Below are positions 41,341 to 50,502 of a stretch of 64,000 bases of DNA, in pieces. Both the position numbers and the translations under genes were made by a program. Every line of letters begins with the position of its first letter. Position 1 is the stretch's first letter. The DNA is from Actinoplanes sp. NBC_00393 (lineage in GTDB: Bacteria; Actinomycetota; Actinomycetes; Mycobacteriales; Micromonosporaceae), in NCBI RefSeq assembly GCF_036053395.1, contig NZ_CP107942.1, positions 6,900,501 to 6,964,500 of the forward strand. Direction: 5' to 3'. A model generated the notes under the pieces. It did no database searches. It saw only the letters and a program-made list of their open reading frames with translations, and was not told where the DNA came from.

Positions 41341-43263
41341 GTGAGGATCGAACCGCGACAGCATCTGCTGGAGACCTGGAAAGCGACCGTGGAGAGCTCC
41401 TGGCGCGACGGTCGATGGCACTGGGGTGGCCGCGACGGATCCAACTCCATCAGTGACGCCGAGCAGCTGCTCTGCATCCTGCTGCCGGCGACCCAGGTCA
41501 CGCCGTTCGCGCTGGACCGGCCGAACGCCACCGCCGACGCGATGGTCCGGGCGCTGCGGCCGCTCGGCGACGAGACGACCATCCCGATCAACCTGGTCCG
41601 CATCGCGACGGAGTATTTCACTCGGTACATCGACGAGAAGGACGGCAACCGCCCGATCTTCTCCGGTGGGAGCTACTACAAGACCCACAAGGGCGCCGAG
41701 CTGGCCAAGGAGCAGCTGGGCCGGGACATCGTGGACTCGTTCGCGATCTCGGTGACGCTGTCGCTGGCGACCATCGGTTTCGTCCGCATCTTCCGGCAGT
41801 CCGTCACCCGGCAGGACCTGCGCCGCGAGCTGCGAGAGCTGGAGACTCTGGCCAGCACCCGGCTCACCGCGGCCATGGTCGGTCTGCTGCGCAGCTTCTC
41901 CACGCACGTCTTCGACGCGGACGAGGAAGCCGGGCAGATCCTGCTCCAGACCATCAACAAGAGCCAGGCGCCGTCCAAGGCCGTGGTCAGCCAGTTCCGG
42001 ACGGCGTTGCAGGAGACCATCGCGTCGTTCGGCGAGGTCCTGATCGGATCGGGCCAGACCCAGCGGCTGGTGGGCGCCAACACGCTCTTCGAGTGCGGCT
42101 GGTCGTGGGGCATCGTCCGGGAAGCCCCCGAGGTCATGCTGGAATACAAGCCGGCCAACCGGGGCAGCGAGCCGGGCACCGGGACCGAGGCGCCGGTCGG
42201 CATCCCGGCCGACGAGACCGAGGACATCGGCCCCCAGCCGAACGGCATCGCCGAGAACAAGCCGTACCTCTACTTCACCGTGGTGGCGGTCGACGCCATC
42301 GAGGACCTCTTCTCCGAACGGACCCGTGTCCTGGGTCTGCTCAACGAGGAGCAGCAGCGCCTGTCCCGTGCGCTGCAGCTGCGCTGGGATCTCACGCTCA
42401 CCTACTGGGCGACCGTGGCGACGTTCAGCGGTGGTCCCACCTGGCCGCTCGAGGACCCACCCTGGCAGACCACCGACGGCCTGCGCAGTGAGTACTACAG
42501 CCTTCTGGTGACCTCGATCGTCGTGAAGGACCTGGTCCGGCGGCGCGGCGCGGACACCAGGCTCGCCCGGATCGGCGCCGTCCTCTCCGACCTGTCGAAC
42601 GAGGGCCGGGTGACCCGGCAGTACCGCAAGGGTGACTCCGGGCTGCTGCTGCACAACCCCGGCCTGGAAGTCGTCCTGGAGGGCAGCGACACCGACTCAC
42701 CGGACAAGACGAAGTCGATCTGGTACGTCGAGGAGTTCGCCTCCCTGCTGCTCCAGCGCGCCGTCGCCATCGCGGGCCTGCTGAACGACGTGGAGGAGCG
42801 CGCACGCCTGCTCCGCCTGGCGGACGGCGTCTGGGACCACCTGGCCCGCCGCCGGCTGACCGGCAAGAACCACCGGAGACTGTGGGACCAGCCGTCCAAC
42901 GTGTTCGCCGAGCTGCCCGAGCACAAAGAGCCCTCGTGGTATTACACCGAGCGGGTGGTGGCCGGCCTCGTCAGCACGGCGAACCTGCTCAGCGAGGAGC
43001 CGATCGTCAACGACCGGCTCGTGATCCACGCCTTCGACCTGCTGTTCGAGGCCGAGCATCTGTACGACATGGAGCTCATGCGGGGCACCACCGACGCCAG
43101 CCTCGGCGTCGTGGACGTCCTCACCGAGATCCGGTCCAAGCTCGAACGGGCGCGGTCCATCGCCCGTACCCGGCCGGGAGCGGCGACCGCCCTGGTGAAC
43201 TGGATCCTGTTGGAACTCGACGGCCTCGACGCCGTCCGCGGCAACGAAAGCACGGCGATCTGA
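41341..43263 (+). CDS. SCO2524-family protein
   Basis: A 640-residue protein I recognise as the actinobacterial family named after S. coelicolor SCO2524, from its N-terminus (PRQHLLETWKA, WHWGGRDGSNSISDAEQLLC). It is soluble, helix-rich and without a known domain. GTG 41341 lacks a strong ribosome site. Its TGA shares a base with the next start (TGATG). Members co-occur with SCO2521-, SCO2522- and SCO2523-family genes. I know of no assigned function; a large scaffold or sensor component is a guess. Confidence 0.8.
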   Translation: MRIEPRQHLLETWKATVESSWRDGRWHWGGRDGSNSISDAEQLLCILLPATQVTPFALDRPNATADAMVRALRPLGDETTIPINLVRIATEYFTRYIDEKDGNRPIFSGGSYYKTHKGAELAKEQLGRDIVDSFAISVTLSLATIGFVRIFRQSVTRQDLRRELRELETLASTRLTAAMVGLLRSFSTHVFDADEEAGQILLQTINKSQAPSKAVVSQFRTALQETIASFGEVLIGSGQTQRLVGANTLFECGWSWGIVREAPEVMLEYKPANRGSEPGTGTEAPVGIPADETEDIGPQPNGIAENKPYLYFTVVAVDAIEDLFSERTRVLGLLNEEQQRLSRALQLRWDLTLTYWATVATFSGGPTWPLEDPPWQTTDGLRSEYYSLLVTSIVVKDLVRRRGADTRLARIGAVLSDLSNEGRVTRQYRKGDSGLLLHNPGLEVVLEGSDTDSPDKTKSIWYVEEFASLLLQRAVAIAGLLNDVEERARLLRLADGVWDHLARRRLTGKNHRRLWDQPSNVFAELPEHKEPSWYYTERVVAGLVSTANLLSEEPIVNDRLVIHAFDLLFEAEHLYDMELMRGTTDASLGVVDVLTEIRSKLERARSIARTRPGAATALVNWILLELDGLDAVRGNESTAI

Positions 43264-44180
43264 TGTTCGTCTTCGCCGCGTCCGACAAGGGCGGCACCGG
43301 CCGGTCGGTGACCAGCAGCAACCTGCTGTATCGCAGCGCGCTGCAGGGCAACGACGTCTGCTACCTGGACTTCGACTTCGGCTCCCCGACAGCGGGCGCC
43401 ATCTTCGGCATTGAGAAGGCCGAGAACGGTACGCACAGCGGGTCCGGCCTCTACCGCTTCCTGCTGCAGGAGGTGGAGGAACCGGAGCGCATCGACATCT
43501 GGACGTCGACCGACCGGCGCGCGATCAGCGACGGCCAGGCGAACACCGGCCGGCTGGTCCTGCTTCCGGGTGACGTCGGCAGCGGCGACTTCCCGAAGCG
43601 GACCGACCTCGAGGACCAGTGCCTCAACCTGTTCCTGCGGCTCAACGAGGAGTTCAGCCTCTGCATGGTCGATCTCAGCGCCGGGCGGAACCTGGCCGTC
43701 GAGATGGCCCTGAAGGTGACCGCCAGGCCGGAGATGCGCAACATCATGAGCCGCTGGCTGGTCTTCCACCGGTGGACCCGGCAGCACGTGGTGGCGGCCG
43801 GCGGTCTCGTCAACGGTCCCCGCGGCCTGCTCGCCAACGCCGAGGCGGCGGGCCACGACCGGCAGCAGTTCGCCAACAATCTTCGATACGTCCGGACCGC
43901 GGTGATCGACCCGACCCCGTCGACACACAGCGGCCTCACCGCCAAGCAGGACGTTTGGCTCACCGAGTGCAATCAGCGACTCACTCGGCTGGCGGGACAG
44001 CACCAAGTCGGCAAAAATCTGGTATTAGGGACCGTACCGCTCGATCCCATGTTGCAATGGCAGGAACAGTTGATCACTGACAAGGACGTGGTGGCCGGCG
44101 TCGCGAAGCAGGAGACGCGGAACGCCTTCGATTCGTTGGCGAGGCGCCTCGTCGACGACTCTGCCTGGGAGACCCTATGA
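43263..44180 (+). CDS. SCO2523-family variant P-loop protein
   Basis: A 305-residue ParA/MinD-like NTPase relative. The N-terminal FAASDKGGTGRSVTSSN is a deviant Walker A in which the usual GK(T/S) Lys is Arg (KGGTGRS, residues 9-15). A Walker-like YLDFDFGSPT and a later LCMVDLSAGRN strand follow. The altered loop may bind but not hydrolyse nucleotide, or may differ in specificity (inference). It is coupled at both ends to its neighbours by overlapping stop/start codons; the longer open frame upstream lies within the SCO2524-family gene. Confidence 0.82.
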   Translation: MFVFAASDKGGTGRSVTSSNLLYRSALQGNDVCYLDFDFGSPTAGAIFGIEKAENGTHSGSGLYRFLLQEVEEPERIDIWTSTDRRAISDGQANTGRLVLLPGDVGSGDFPKRTDLEDQCLNLFLRLNEEFSLCMVDLSAGRNLAVEMALKVTARPEMRNIMSRWLVFHRWTRQHVVAAGGLVNGPRGLLANAEAAGHDRQQFANNLRYVRTAVIDPTPSTHSGLTAKQDVWLTECNQRLTRLAGQHQVGKNLVLGTVPLDPMLQWQEQLITDKDVVAGVAKQETRNAFDSLARRLVDDSAWETL

Positions 44181-45154
44181 CGGTAGCCCCGCACCGCCCC
44201 CGTTCGGTCTACCGGGAGACGGCGGCCGAGCCAACCGCTCCCTCTGTGGGACTCTCACACGTCTCACTCGAGCTGGGCCACCTCTACATGGAGGATCTGC
44301 AGGCGGCGGAGAGCGAGAGCCGGCTCGCCGAGCACTTTCGGAGCGTCTCGCACTGGCTCGAGGCCATCAAGTCGATGGGTCGCTGGGGCATCAAGTCACC
44401 ACGGGTCAGCACCTGCTTTCTGATCGACGACTACTTCAGCCGCCTCGACGAACCGGCAGTGATCATCAAGAAGGTGGTCGACGCCGCTGCCAAGAGCGGG
44501 GTGATCATCGACTACATCGCCCGCGAGTCGAGTTGCGCCGAGTTCGGGACGACCAAGCTGGCGCAGCAGGTCTTCAACTCGATCGTGCCGGAGGCCCTGC
44601 CCGGCGCCAACGGGAGCCGGCCCCCGCTCAAGGAGAGCGGCTGGCTGGCGAACGGCCGCCGGTCCTTCGACCCCGCGGTCGCGCCGGCCATGGCGGGCGA
44701 GACGTGGCGCAGCCCCGAGCAGACCGCCGCCAATCGGCACTCGATCTTCATGGACGTGCAGATCCGGGACAACCTGTGGTCGTGCTCCTTCCTCGCCGCG
44801 GTGTGGCAGCTCCTGCGCCTGGGCCTGCTCCGGCCGGAGGAGAAGCAGCTCACCAAGCCGGTGAGGCTGGCCGGTGACTATCCGACCGACTGGTCCGATC
44901 TGCCCCCGGTGATCAAGCTGACCAACACCAACAACCCGTTCTGCGCATACCGGAGTTTCTCCATCCTCCCGACCCGCTTCATGGAGGTCGAGATGGCTGC
45001 GCGCACGGTTCTGCACCAGGTCGGGCTCGATCCGCTGATCATGGAAGACCTCAACGACCGGGCCGCCGACGAGGGGATCAAGCTGCCGCCCGAGATCCTC
45101 GACCGCATCGATTACGCCTTCATCAACGACTGGTCTCCCGCCACCGGCCGCTGA
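44177..45154 (+). CDS. SCO2522-family protein
   Basis: A 325-residue protein matching the SCO2522 family by position and by segments such as SHVSLELGHLYMEDL and RVSTCFLIDDYF. No catalytic motif or membrane segment is visible. It overlaps the SCO2523-family stop by four bases (ATGA) and is third in the operon. Its last 32 bases overlap the 3' end of the convergent NACHT gene. The function is unknown. Confidence 0.8.
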   Translation: MTVAPHRPRSVYRETAAEPTAPSVGLSHVSLELGHLYMEDLQAAESESRLAEHFRSVSHWLEAIKSMGRWGIKSPRVSTCFLIDDYFSRLDEPAVIIKKVVDAAAKSGVIIDYIARESSCAEFGTTKLAQQVFNSIVPEALPGANGSRPPLKESGWLANGRRSFDPAVAPAMAGETWRSPEQTAANRHSIFMDVQIRDNLWSCSFLAAVWQLLRLGLLRPEEKQLTKPVRLAGDYPTDWSDLPPVIKLTNTNNPFCAYRSFSILPTRFMEVEMAARTVLHQVGLDPLIMEDLNDRAADEGIKLPPEILDRIDYAFINDWSPATGR

Positions 45155-48100
45155 GGCGCAACAGGTTGGCCGCGGTGCTGCTGACGGCGAAGTCGTCGTC
45201 ATGGGTGCAGTAGGACAGGACCTCCTGCACGTCGTCGAGGTGCGCGACCGGCTCCAGGGTCTCCACCGCTGCGCGCCGCACCTCGTGCTGCTCGGCGGCC
45301 CGGGCCAGCACCAGCACCTCCGTGCGGACCGCGTCGTCGGTGAGCCAGCCGGCCAGCGCCCGGATCACCACCTGCCGGATCGCCGGTTCGCTGTCGGCGA
45401 GCCGGGCCAGCAGGTCGTCCCGCAGCTCCTCCTGTGGGAGCGCCGCGGCCGCGCCCGCCGCCGCGGCGACCACGGCCGGGTCTGCGTCGTACCGGACCCG
45501 GTCGCGGAAGACCTCGGCGGCGGTCTTCGGGTCGGCGCCGGTGCCGAGCAGTTCCACCGCGACCGCGCGGATCTCCGGTTTCGGGTCTCTGGTGGCCCGG
45601 TCCGCGATCACGTTCCACAACGGGGCGGCGTTGGCGGTGTCGCCCACCGCAGCGGCCGCCGCGGCGGCGAAGACCTCACCCACGCTGTCGTGGGAGAGCC
45701 GGTCCAGCAGCACCGCGGCGAGGTCGACCCCGGACGGGCAGAACCCGATCAGCACCTGGAGCGCGGCCAGCCGGATCTGCGGATGATGCCCGTCGCCGGT
45801 GAGCAGCACCAGCTCGCCGCCGGACGGCGGGTCCAGGGGCCGGCCGCAGAGACCGCGCAGGGCGGCCGCGCGGATCTCGGTGTCCCGATCGTTCACCGCG
45901 GCCCGGATCAGCGCCTGTGTCGCGGACTCGCTGCGATCCGCGGCGAGCAGTTCGACGGCGGCGCGCCGGACCGGCGGGGTCGGGTCCTTACCGGCGAGGC
46001 GGATCAGCAGATCCTGGCGGGCCGGAGTCTCGGGCAGATCCGTCAGCCCCTGCACCGCGGCCAGCCGAACAGACGGCTCGTCGTCGCCCGCCGCGGCCGT
46101 CAGGGTGGCCTCCAGGCGGGGGTAGGAGCGGTAGGAGCCGCTCAGCGTACGCACCACGGCGCGCCGCATCACCTCGTCCGGCTCGGTGACCAGGCGGGTC
46201 ACCAGCGCCTCCCATGACCGGTCCCGCGGCCGTTGACCACGGGCGGCCAGGGCGACTGCCGCGTCCCGGACCACGAGCCCGTCCACGTCCTCGCGGATCC
46301 GCTCGATCAGGGCGCCTTCCGGGCCGCTGCGGCCGAGCAGCCCGACCGCGGTGCGGCGGACCCCGGCGGACTCACCGGTACGCAAACGGGTCAGCAGCAG
46401 CTCGCGAGCCTCCCCGTCGGTGTCGGCCCGGGGCAGCAGCACCGCGGCGGCCGCTTCCACGACCTCCGGCGCCGGGTCGCGGCGGCAGGCGTCCATCAGC
46501 GCCTCCCTCACCCGGCCGGAGAGCTGCCCGCTGCGGGCCAGGATCCGGACCGCCCCGGCGCGCACGGCTGGATGATGGTCGTCGCGCCGGGAGGTCAGCA
46601 GGATCTCCTCGACCTCCGGCTCACCGCTCAGGCGCTCACCGAGAATCTGTACGGCCGCCAGCCGAACCGTCGAGAATGCGTCCTCACCCGCCGCCTCGAA
46701 GAGCACGTCCCGCGCCTCGGTGTAGACCGCGACCAGGGGCGCCAGCGCCTGAACCGCGGCGAGGCGGACGACCGCCGGCCCGGTGTGTGCCACCCTCAGC
46801 AGCGGCTCCAGCGCGGCCCGGCCCTGCTCGGTGGCCTCGTGCCGGACCGCCTGCTGCGCCAGCTCGCCCAGGCCGGCCACCGCGGCGCAGACGATCCGGA
46901 CGTCGGCGTCGGCGAGCTGGGACTCGAATTTCGCCTTCAGCCGCTCCCCCGGCTGCGCGAGGATCGCCGCGAGCCGGGCCGCCGAGACCGCGGCCGGGTT
47001 GCCGACGATCCGCACGCCCTCCCGTAGGTACCACCCCAGGTAGGTCTCGCCGTCCGGCCAGCTCGAACCGACCGCCTCGACGGCCGGGATCAGCTCGTCG
47101 ACCAGCAGGTCCGCGTACGCCGAACCGGGCTCAGACGGTGTCGCCGCGCAGTGTTCCAGAACCAGGCCGACCTGCCGCAACACCAGACCGGCGGCATGCC
47201 CGGCGCCCCCGATCGGATGAATCCCGGCCAGGCACTGCACGGCCAGCGCCACGTTCCACGGTGGGTCGGCCGGCGGATCCCGGTGCCAGTCCGGGTTGAT
47301 CTCGGTGACGAGCAGCTCGACGAGATCGGCCGCCAGCGGCACCCGCAGCTGGCCGGCGACCAGCCGCAGCGTCTCCCGCCAGCCCGGGTCCGCCCACCGC
47401 TCCCGGAACAGGGTCCGGATCTCCTCGAACGAGGACTCGTGCCGCTTGAAGCGCTCGACGATCGCCCACGCGCAGTAGAACTCCAAAAAGGTCCGGTGCA
47501 CGAAGCGGTAGTCGGCGTGACCGGCGCGGCCCAGCACGAAGCTGCGCGTCTGCAACTGCTCGATGGCCTGCTTGGCGGACGCCTTCGCCTCCGCCCAGTT
47601 CGACCCCTGCTGCTCCAGGTGCCGGGCGAAGATCTGCCGGAGCTGGTCGCCGCCGACGTCGTCGCCGTGCGGTCCGAGCCGGCCGGACATCATGTCGAAG
47701 GCCAGCGAGCGGAGCAGCTTGTGCTTCTCCTCGGCGTCGAGGAACTGCGAGGTGGTCGGGGTGTCCACCAGCCGGCTGTCGTCCCAGCTGTCCACCAATG
47801 TCTCGGCGGCCTTGCGGTAGAGCCGCCACCGCTGTTTCGGCAGCATGTGGTGCCGCCCGAGCACCGCGAGGATGCTGAGCAGCATCGGGTTTCCGGCCAG
47901 CTCGGTGAGCTCCGGCGAGCGGCGGATGGTGCTGAGAACCACCTCGCGCCGGGCCGCGGCGTCGGTCTCGGCCACCGCCTGGAACCAGCGGTTCATGAAC
48001 TCTGCGGTCTGTTCCGGCGAGAACCGTTGCAGCGTGTGATGGGCGAAGCCGGCAGCGGCCAGAGCGGCCCGGTTGTACTCCGCGGGGCGGGTGGTCACCA

Positions 48101-49250
48101 CGACCCGGGCGTTCGCGAAACTCTCGGCGAAAGCCGCGATCTGTCCGGCCGTCTCCTCGCGGACACGCCGGTCGATGATCTCGTCGAGACCGTCGAAGAC
48201 CACCACCGCCGGGTCACCGCGGGCCAGATGCAGGTGCAGGCCGTCGGGCTCCTCCTGGTAGCCGTCGGAGGCCGCGCGATACGCCAGGTACTCCCGGAAG
48301 TTGCGGCACTGGCCGGCGGCGACGGCCCCCGCGTACGACCGGAGCTCGATCAGGATCGGCAGGTGATCGGCGAGGGTGGCCAGGCGCTCGTCGCCGTGCG
48401 CGCGGGCCAGAGCGAGCGCGAGGTGGCGGACGACCGCCGACTTGCCGGCACCGGCGTCGCCGATCAGCACCAGACGGTGCTGGTCGCGCCCGCAGATCAC
48501 GTCGAAGACCGGCTGCCCGGGCCAGGACATCGGCAGCGCCGACCGGTCGAGGCGCTCCGAGTCGGCGCTCCCCCGCGGCGGACGGTCCAGCTCGGGGGGT
48601 TGTTCGGCACGCGCGCGCGGCTCCACGAACACGTCGAGCAACTGGGTGCCGAGGTACTCCTGCGGGTTCAGGTTGAGCAGGTCGAGCCCGCCGTACTGCT
48701 GGCGGAGGCGCTCGAAGTAGTGCTCGGTCGCCGCCGGGCTCAGGCCGGGCAGCACCGGGCCGGCCGAGGCCGGACCCTCCTCCTGGGCCTGCTCCTCCAG
48801 CAGTTTGTGGACCGCGCCGTAGACCAGCAGCGCGAGCTGACCGGGCGAGCTGAAGAAGTTGCACAGGTGCTCGGTCTGCAGCACCTTGCGCAGCGCGTCG
48901 ACCTGCGCCGATCGCGGGCCCCGGTCGACGAACTTGACCGGCCACGGCGCCTCCGGGTCGAGCAGGAAGATGAGGCAGTCCTTGCCGCGGGCGACGGCGT
49001 GCTCGTACTCCAGGTGGGTGAAGGACTTCGACTGTTTGGGCGGCGTGTCCCCGTAGTTCCACGCGAAGATGCCGATGTAGATGTCGCACGACTCCACGTC
49101 GGCGAGGCAGCGCGCCAAGGGGGTACGGCTACCGGCGAAATACTTCTCCATCGTCCGGAACGACAGGCCGAAGAGCTCGAGCGCCTCACGGACCGCCTGG
49201 CGGCACTCCTTCAGATCCTCGAACGTGGCGGAGATGTAGGCCTCGGTCAA
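45123..49250 (-). CDS. DUF4062-NACHT-HEAT STAND protein
   Basis: A 1375-residue STAND NTPase. Residues 3-100 are a DUF4062 domain (AYISATFEDLKECRQAV, EYEHAVARGKDCLIF). The NACHT domain has Walker A GDAGAGKS (264-271), Walker B VVFDGLDEI (350-358) and VVVTTRP. After a helical region, HEAT repeats of about 30 residues fill roughly 680-1375, forming a large sensor surface. Bacterial NACHT proteins include antiphage sensors, so a surveillance role is plausible. TTG 49250 follows AGGGGAGAAG. It is convergent with the SCO2522-family gene. Confidence 0.88.
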   Translation of the reverse strand: MTEAYISATFEDLKECRQAVREALELFGLSFRTMEKYFAGSRTPLARCLADVESCDIYIGIFAWNYGDTPPKQSKSFTHLEYEHAVARGKDCLIFLLDPEAPWPVKFVDRGPRSAQVDALRKVLQTEHLCNFFSSPGQLALLVYGAVHKLLEEQAQEEGPASAGPVLPGLSPAATEHYFERLRQQYGGLDLLNLNPQEYLGTQLLDVFVEPRARAEQPPELDRPPRGSADSERLDRSALPMSWPGQPVFDVICGRDQHRLVLIGDAGAGKSAVVRHLALALARAHGDERLATLADHLPILIELRSYAGAVAAGQCRNFREYLAYRAASDGYQEEPDGLHLHLARGDPAVVVFDGLDEIIDRRVREETAGQIAAFAESFANARVVVTTRPAEYNRAALAAAGFAHHTLQRFSPEQTAEFMNRWFQAVAETDAAARREVVLSTIRRSPELTELAGNPMLLSILAVLGRHHMLPKQRWRLYRKAAETLVDSWDDSRLVDTPTTSQFLDAEEKHKLLRSLAFDMMSGRLGPHGDDVGGDQLRQIFARHLEQQGSNWAEAKASAKQAIEQLQTRSFVLGRAGHADYRFVHRTFLEFYCAWAIVERFKRHESSFEEIRTLFRERWADPGWRETLRLVAGQLRVPLAADLVELLVTEINPDWHRDPPADPPWNVALAVQCLAGIHPIGGAGHAAGLVLRQVGLVLEHCAATPSEPGSAYADLLVDELIPAVEAVGSSWPDGETYLGWYLREGVRIVGNPAAVSAARLAAILAQPGERLKAKFESQLADADVRIVCAAVAGLGELAQQAVRHEATEQGRAALEPLLRVAHTGPAVVRLAAVQALAPLVAVYTEARDVLFEAAGEDAFSTVRLAAVQILGERLSGEPEVEEILLTSRRDDHHPAVRAGAVRILARSGQLSGRVREALMDACRRDPAPEVVEAAAAVLLPRADTDGEARELLLTRLRTGESAGVRRTAVGLLGRSGPEGALIERIREDVDGLVVRDAAVALAARGQRPRDRSWEALVTRLVTEPDEVMRRAVVRTLSGSYRSYPRLEATLTAAAGDDEPSVRLAAVQGLTDLPETPARQDLLIRLAGKDPTPPVRRAAVELLAADRSESATQALIRAAVNDRDTEIRAAALRGLCGRPLDPPSGGELVLLTGDGHHPQIRLAALQVLIGFCPSGVDLAAVLLDRLSHDSVGEVFAAAAAAAVGDTANAAPLWNVIADRATRDPKPEIRAVAVELLGTGADPKTAAEVFRDRVRYDADPAVVAAAAGAAAALPQEELRDDLLARLADSEPAIRQVVIRALAGWLTDDAVRTEVLVLARAAEQHEVRRAAVETLEPVAHLDDVQEVLSYCTHDDDFAVSSTAANLLRLSGRWRETSR

Positions 49251-49353
49251 GCGCTTCTCCCCTCGCCGGAGTGCTCGCCACAGCCGGAGTGGGCAGCGGC
49301 AGAGCCGTCACGGCGATCACTCGGCGGCGCTCCCCGGCAGCGCTGCGTAGCGG

Positions 49354-50319
49354 TCAATATATCCGGGTCAGGCAAGCCTCCACCATGGACGCGACATCGC
49401 GTGCGCATCCCCAGGAGACGCTCACTCCACCGCCGCCGTGACCGTAGTTGTGCACCACGAGCTGATCGCCCAGGCCGGCCACCTCCAGCCGGATCCGGTC
49501 ACGCACCGGCCGGTGTCCCTCCCGGACCGCGACCACCGGGGCGTTCCGCAGCCGCGGCTCGATCCGCGCGCACCGGGCCCGGATCCGCTGCACCGCCGTG
49601 GCCTGCGGAATCGCCGCCCAGTCCGGCGACTCGAGAGTGCTGCCCAGCACCACCGTGTCACGGTGCGGGATGATGTAGGTGAGTTCCGGACCCGTGCCCT
49701 CCTCGGCGAAGAAGGTGTCGATCCCCGGGTTGCCGACCACGACCACCACACCGCGGACCGGAATCAGCTCCGGATCCGCGGCCAGTTCGCGGGCGCCGGA
49801 TCCGCTGCAATTGACGACGACCGGGGCCAGGTCTCTCAGTTCGTGCAGCGAGACGATCTCCCGCCGCTCCACCACCACGTCCGCGGCGCGCAGCTCGGCG
49901 AGCAGGTACTCCGAGTAGACCGGCATGTCCACCACCGCTGTGGTGTACCGCCAGGCGCTGCGATAACCCGGCCATCCGCTCTCGTCACAGCGCTGCAGGT
50001 CGCCGGTGAAGTCGAGCCAGGGATGCGGAACGGCGAAGTCCCGCGACACCTCGATGCCACGCACCATCGTCACCCCGGCGAGGCGCTTGGCCGCGAGCTC
50101 ACGGAAGGCGGCAAGGCTCTGCCTCGCCCACCGCGCGGCATCCGGATGGCCGACCAGAAAGGGACCCCACATCGCTCCCGCCGCGCAGGAGCTGGTGTGC
50201 GGTGGCAGCCGATCCGCCACGACGCGCACCGACAACCCTCGCCGGGCCAGGCACAGGGCGCTCGTCAAACCGCAGACGCCCGCACCGACCACGATGGCAT
50301 CGACGTTCGTGACAATCAC
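49354..50319 (-). CDS. D-amino-acid-oxidase-like FAD-dependent oxidoreductase
   Basis: A 321-residue flavoenzyme. The N-terminal FAD fold has GAGVCG (12-17). The C-terminal DAAO signature is present (VVHNYGHGGGGVSVSWGCA), and HRPVRD holds the Arg expected to bind the substrate carboxylate. It should oxidise D-amino acids to oxo acids with H2O2. GTG 50319 is the start. It lies 103 bases downstream-side of the NACHT gene on the same strand and is divergent from the SCO2521-family gene. Whether it belongs to the neighbouring system is unknown. Confidence 0.88.
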   Translation of the reverse strand: MIVTNVDAIVVGAGVCGLTSALCLARRGLSVRVVADRLPPHTSSCAAGAMWGPFLVGHPDAARWARQSLAAFRELAAKRLAGVTMVRGIEVSRDFAVPHPWLDFTGDLQRCDESGWPGYRSAWRYTTAVVDMPVYSEYLLAELRAADVVVERREIVSLHELRDLAPVVVNCSGSGARELAADPELIPVRGVVVVVGNPGIDTFFAEEGTGPELTYIIPHRDTVVLGSTLESPDWAAIPQATAVQRIRARCARIEPRLRNAPVVAVREGHRPVRDRIRLEVAGLGDQLVVHNYGHGGGGVSVSWGCARDVASMVEACLTRIY

Positions 50320-50502
50320 ACCCCGACACTAATGGCTTACTCCGCGGCGTCGCCACGCGCCGAAATTCCGGCGACCGGCCACACCTGAGACGAGCTGGGG
50401 TGATGAGCCTTTATCCTTCCGGCGCGAGCTAGGCACGCCGGTGTTTGCCCGGCCTCGATCCGGAGCGTCACGATGGACCCAGGAAAAGTCTGCGGAGGAC
50501 CC

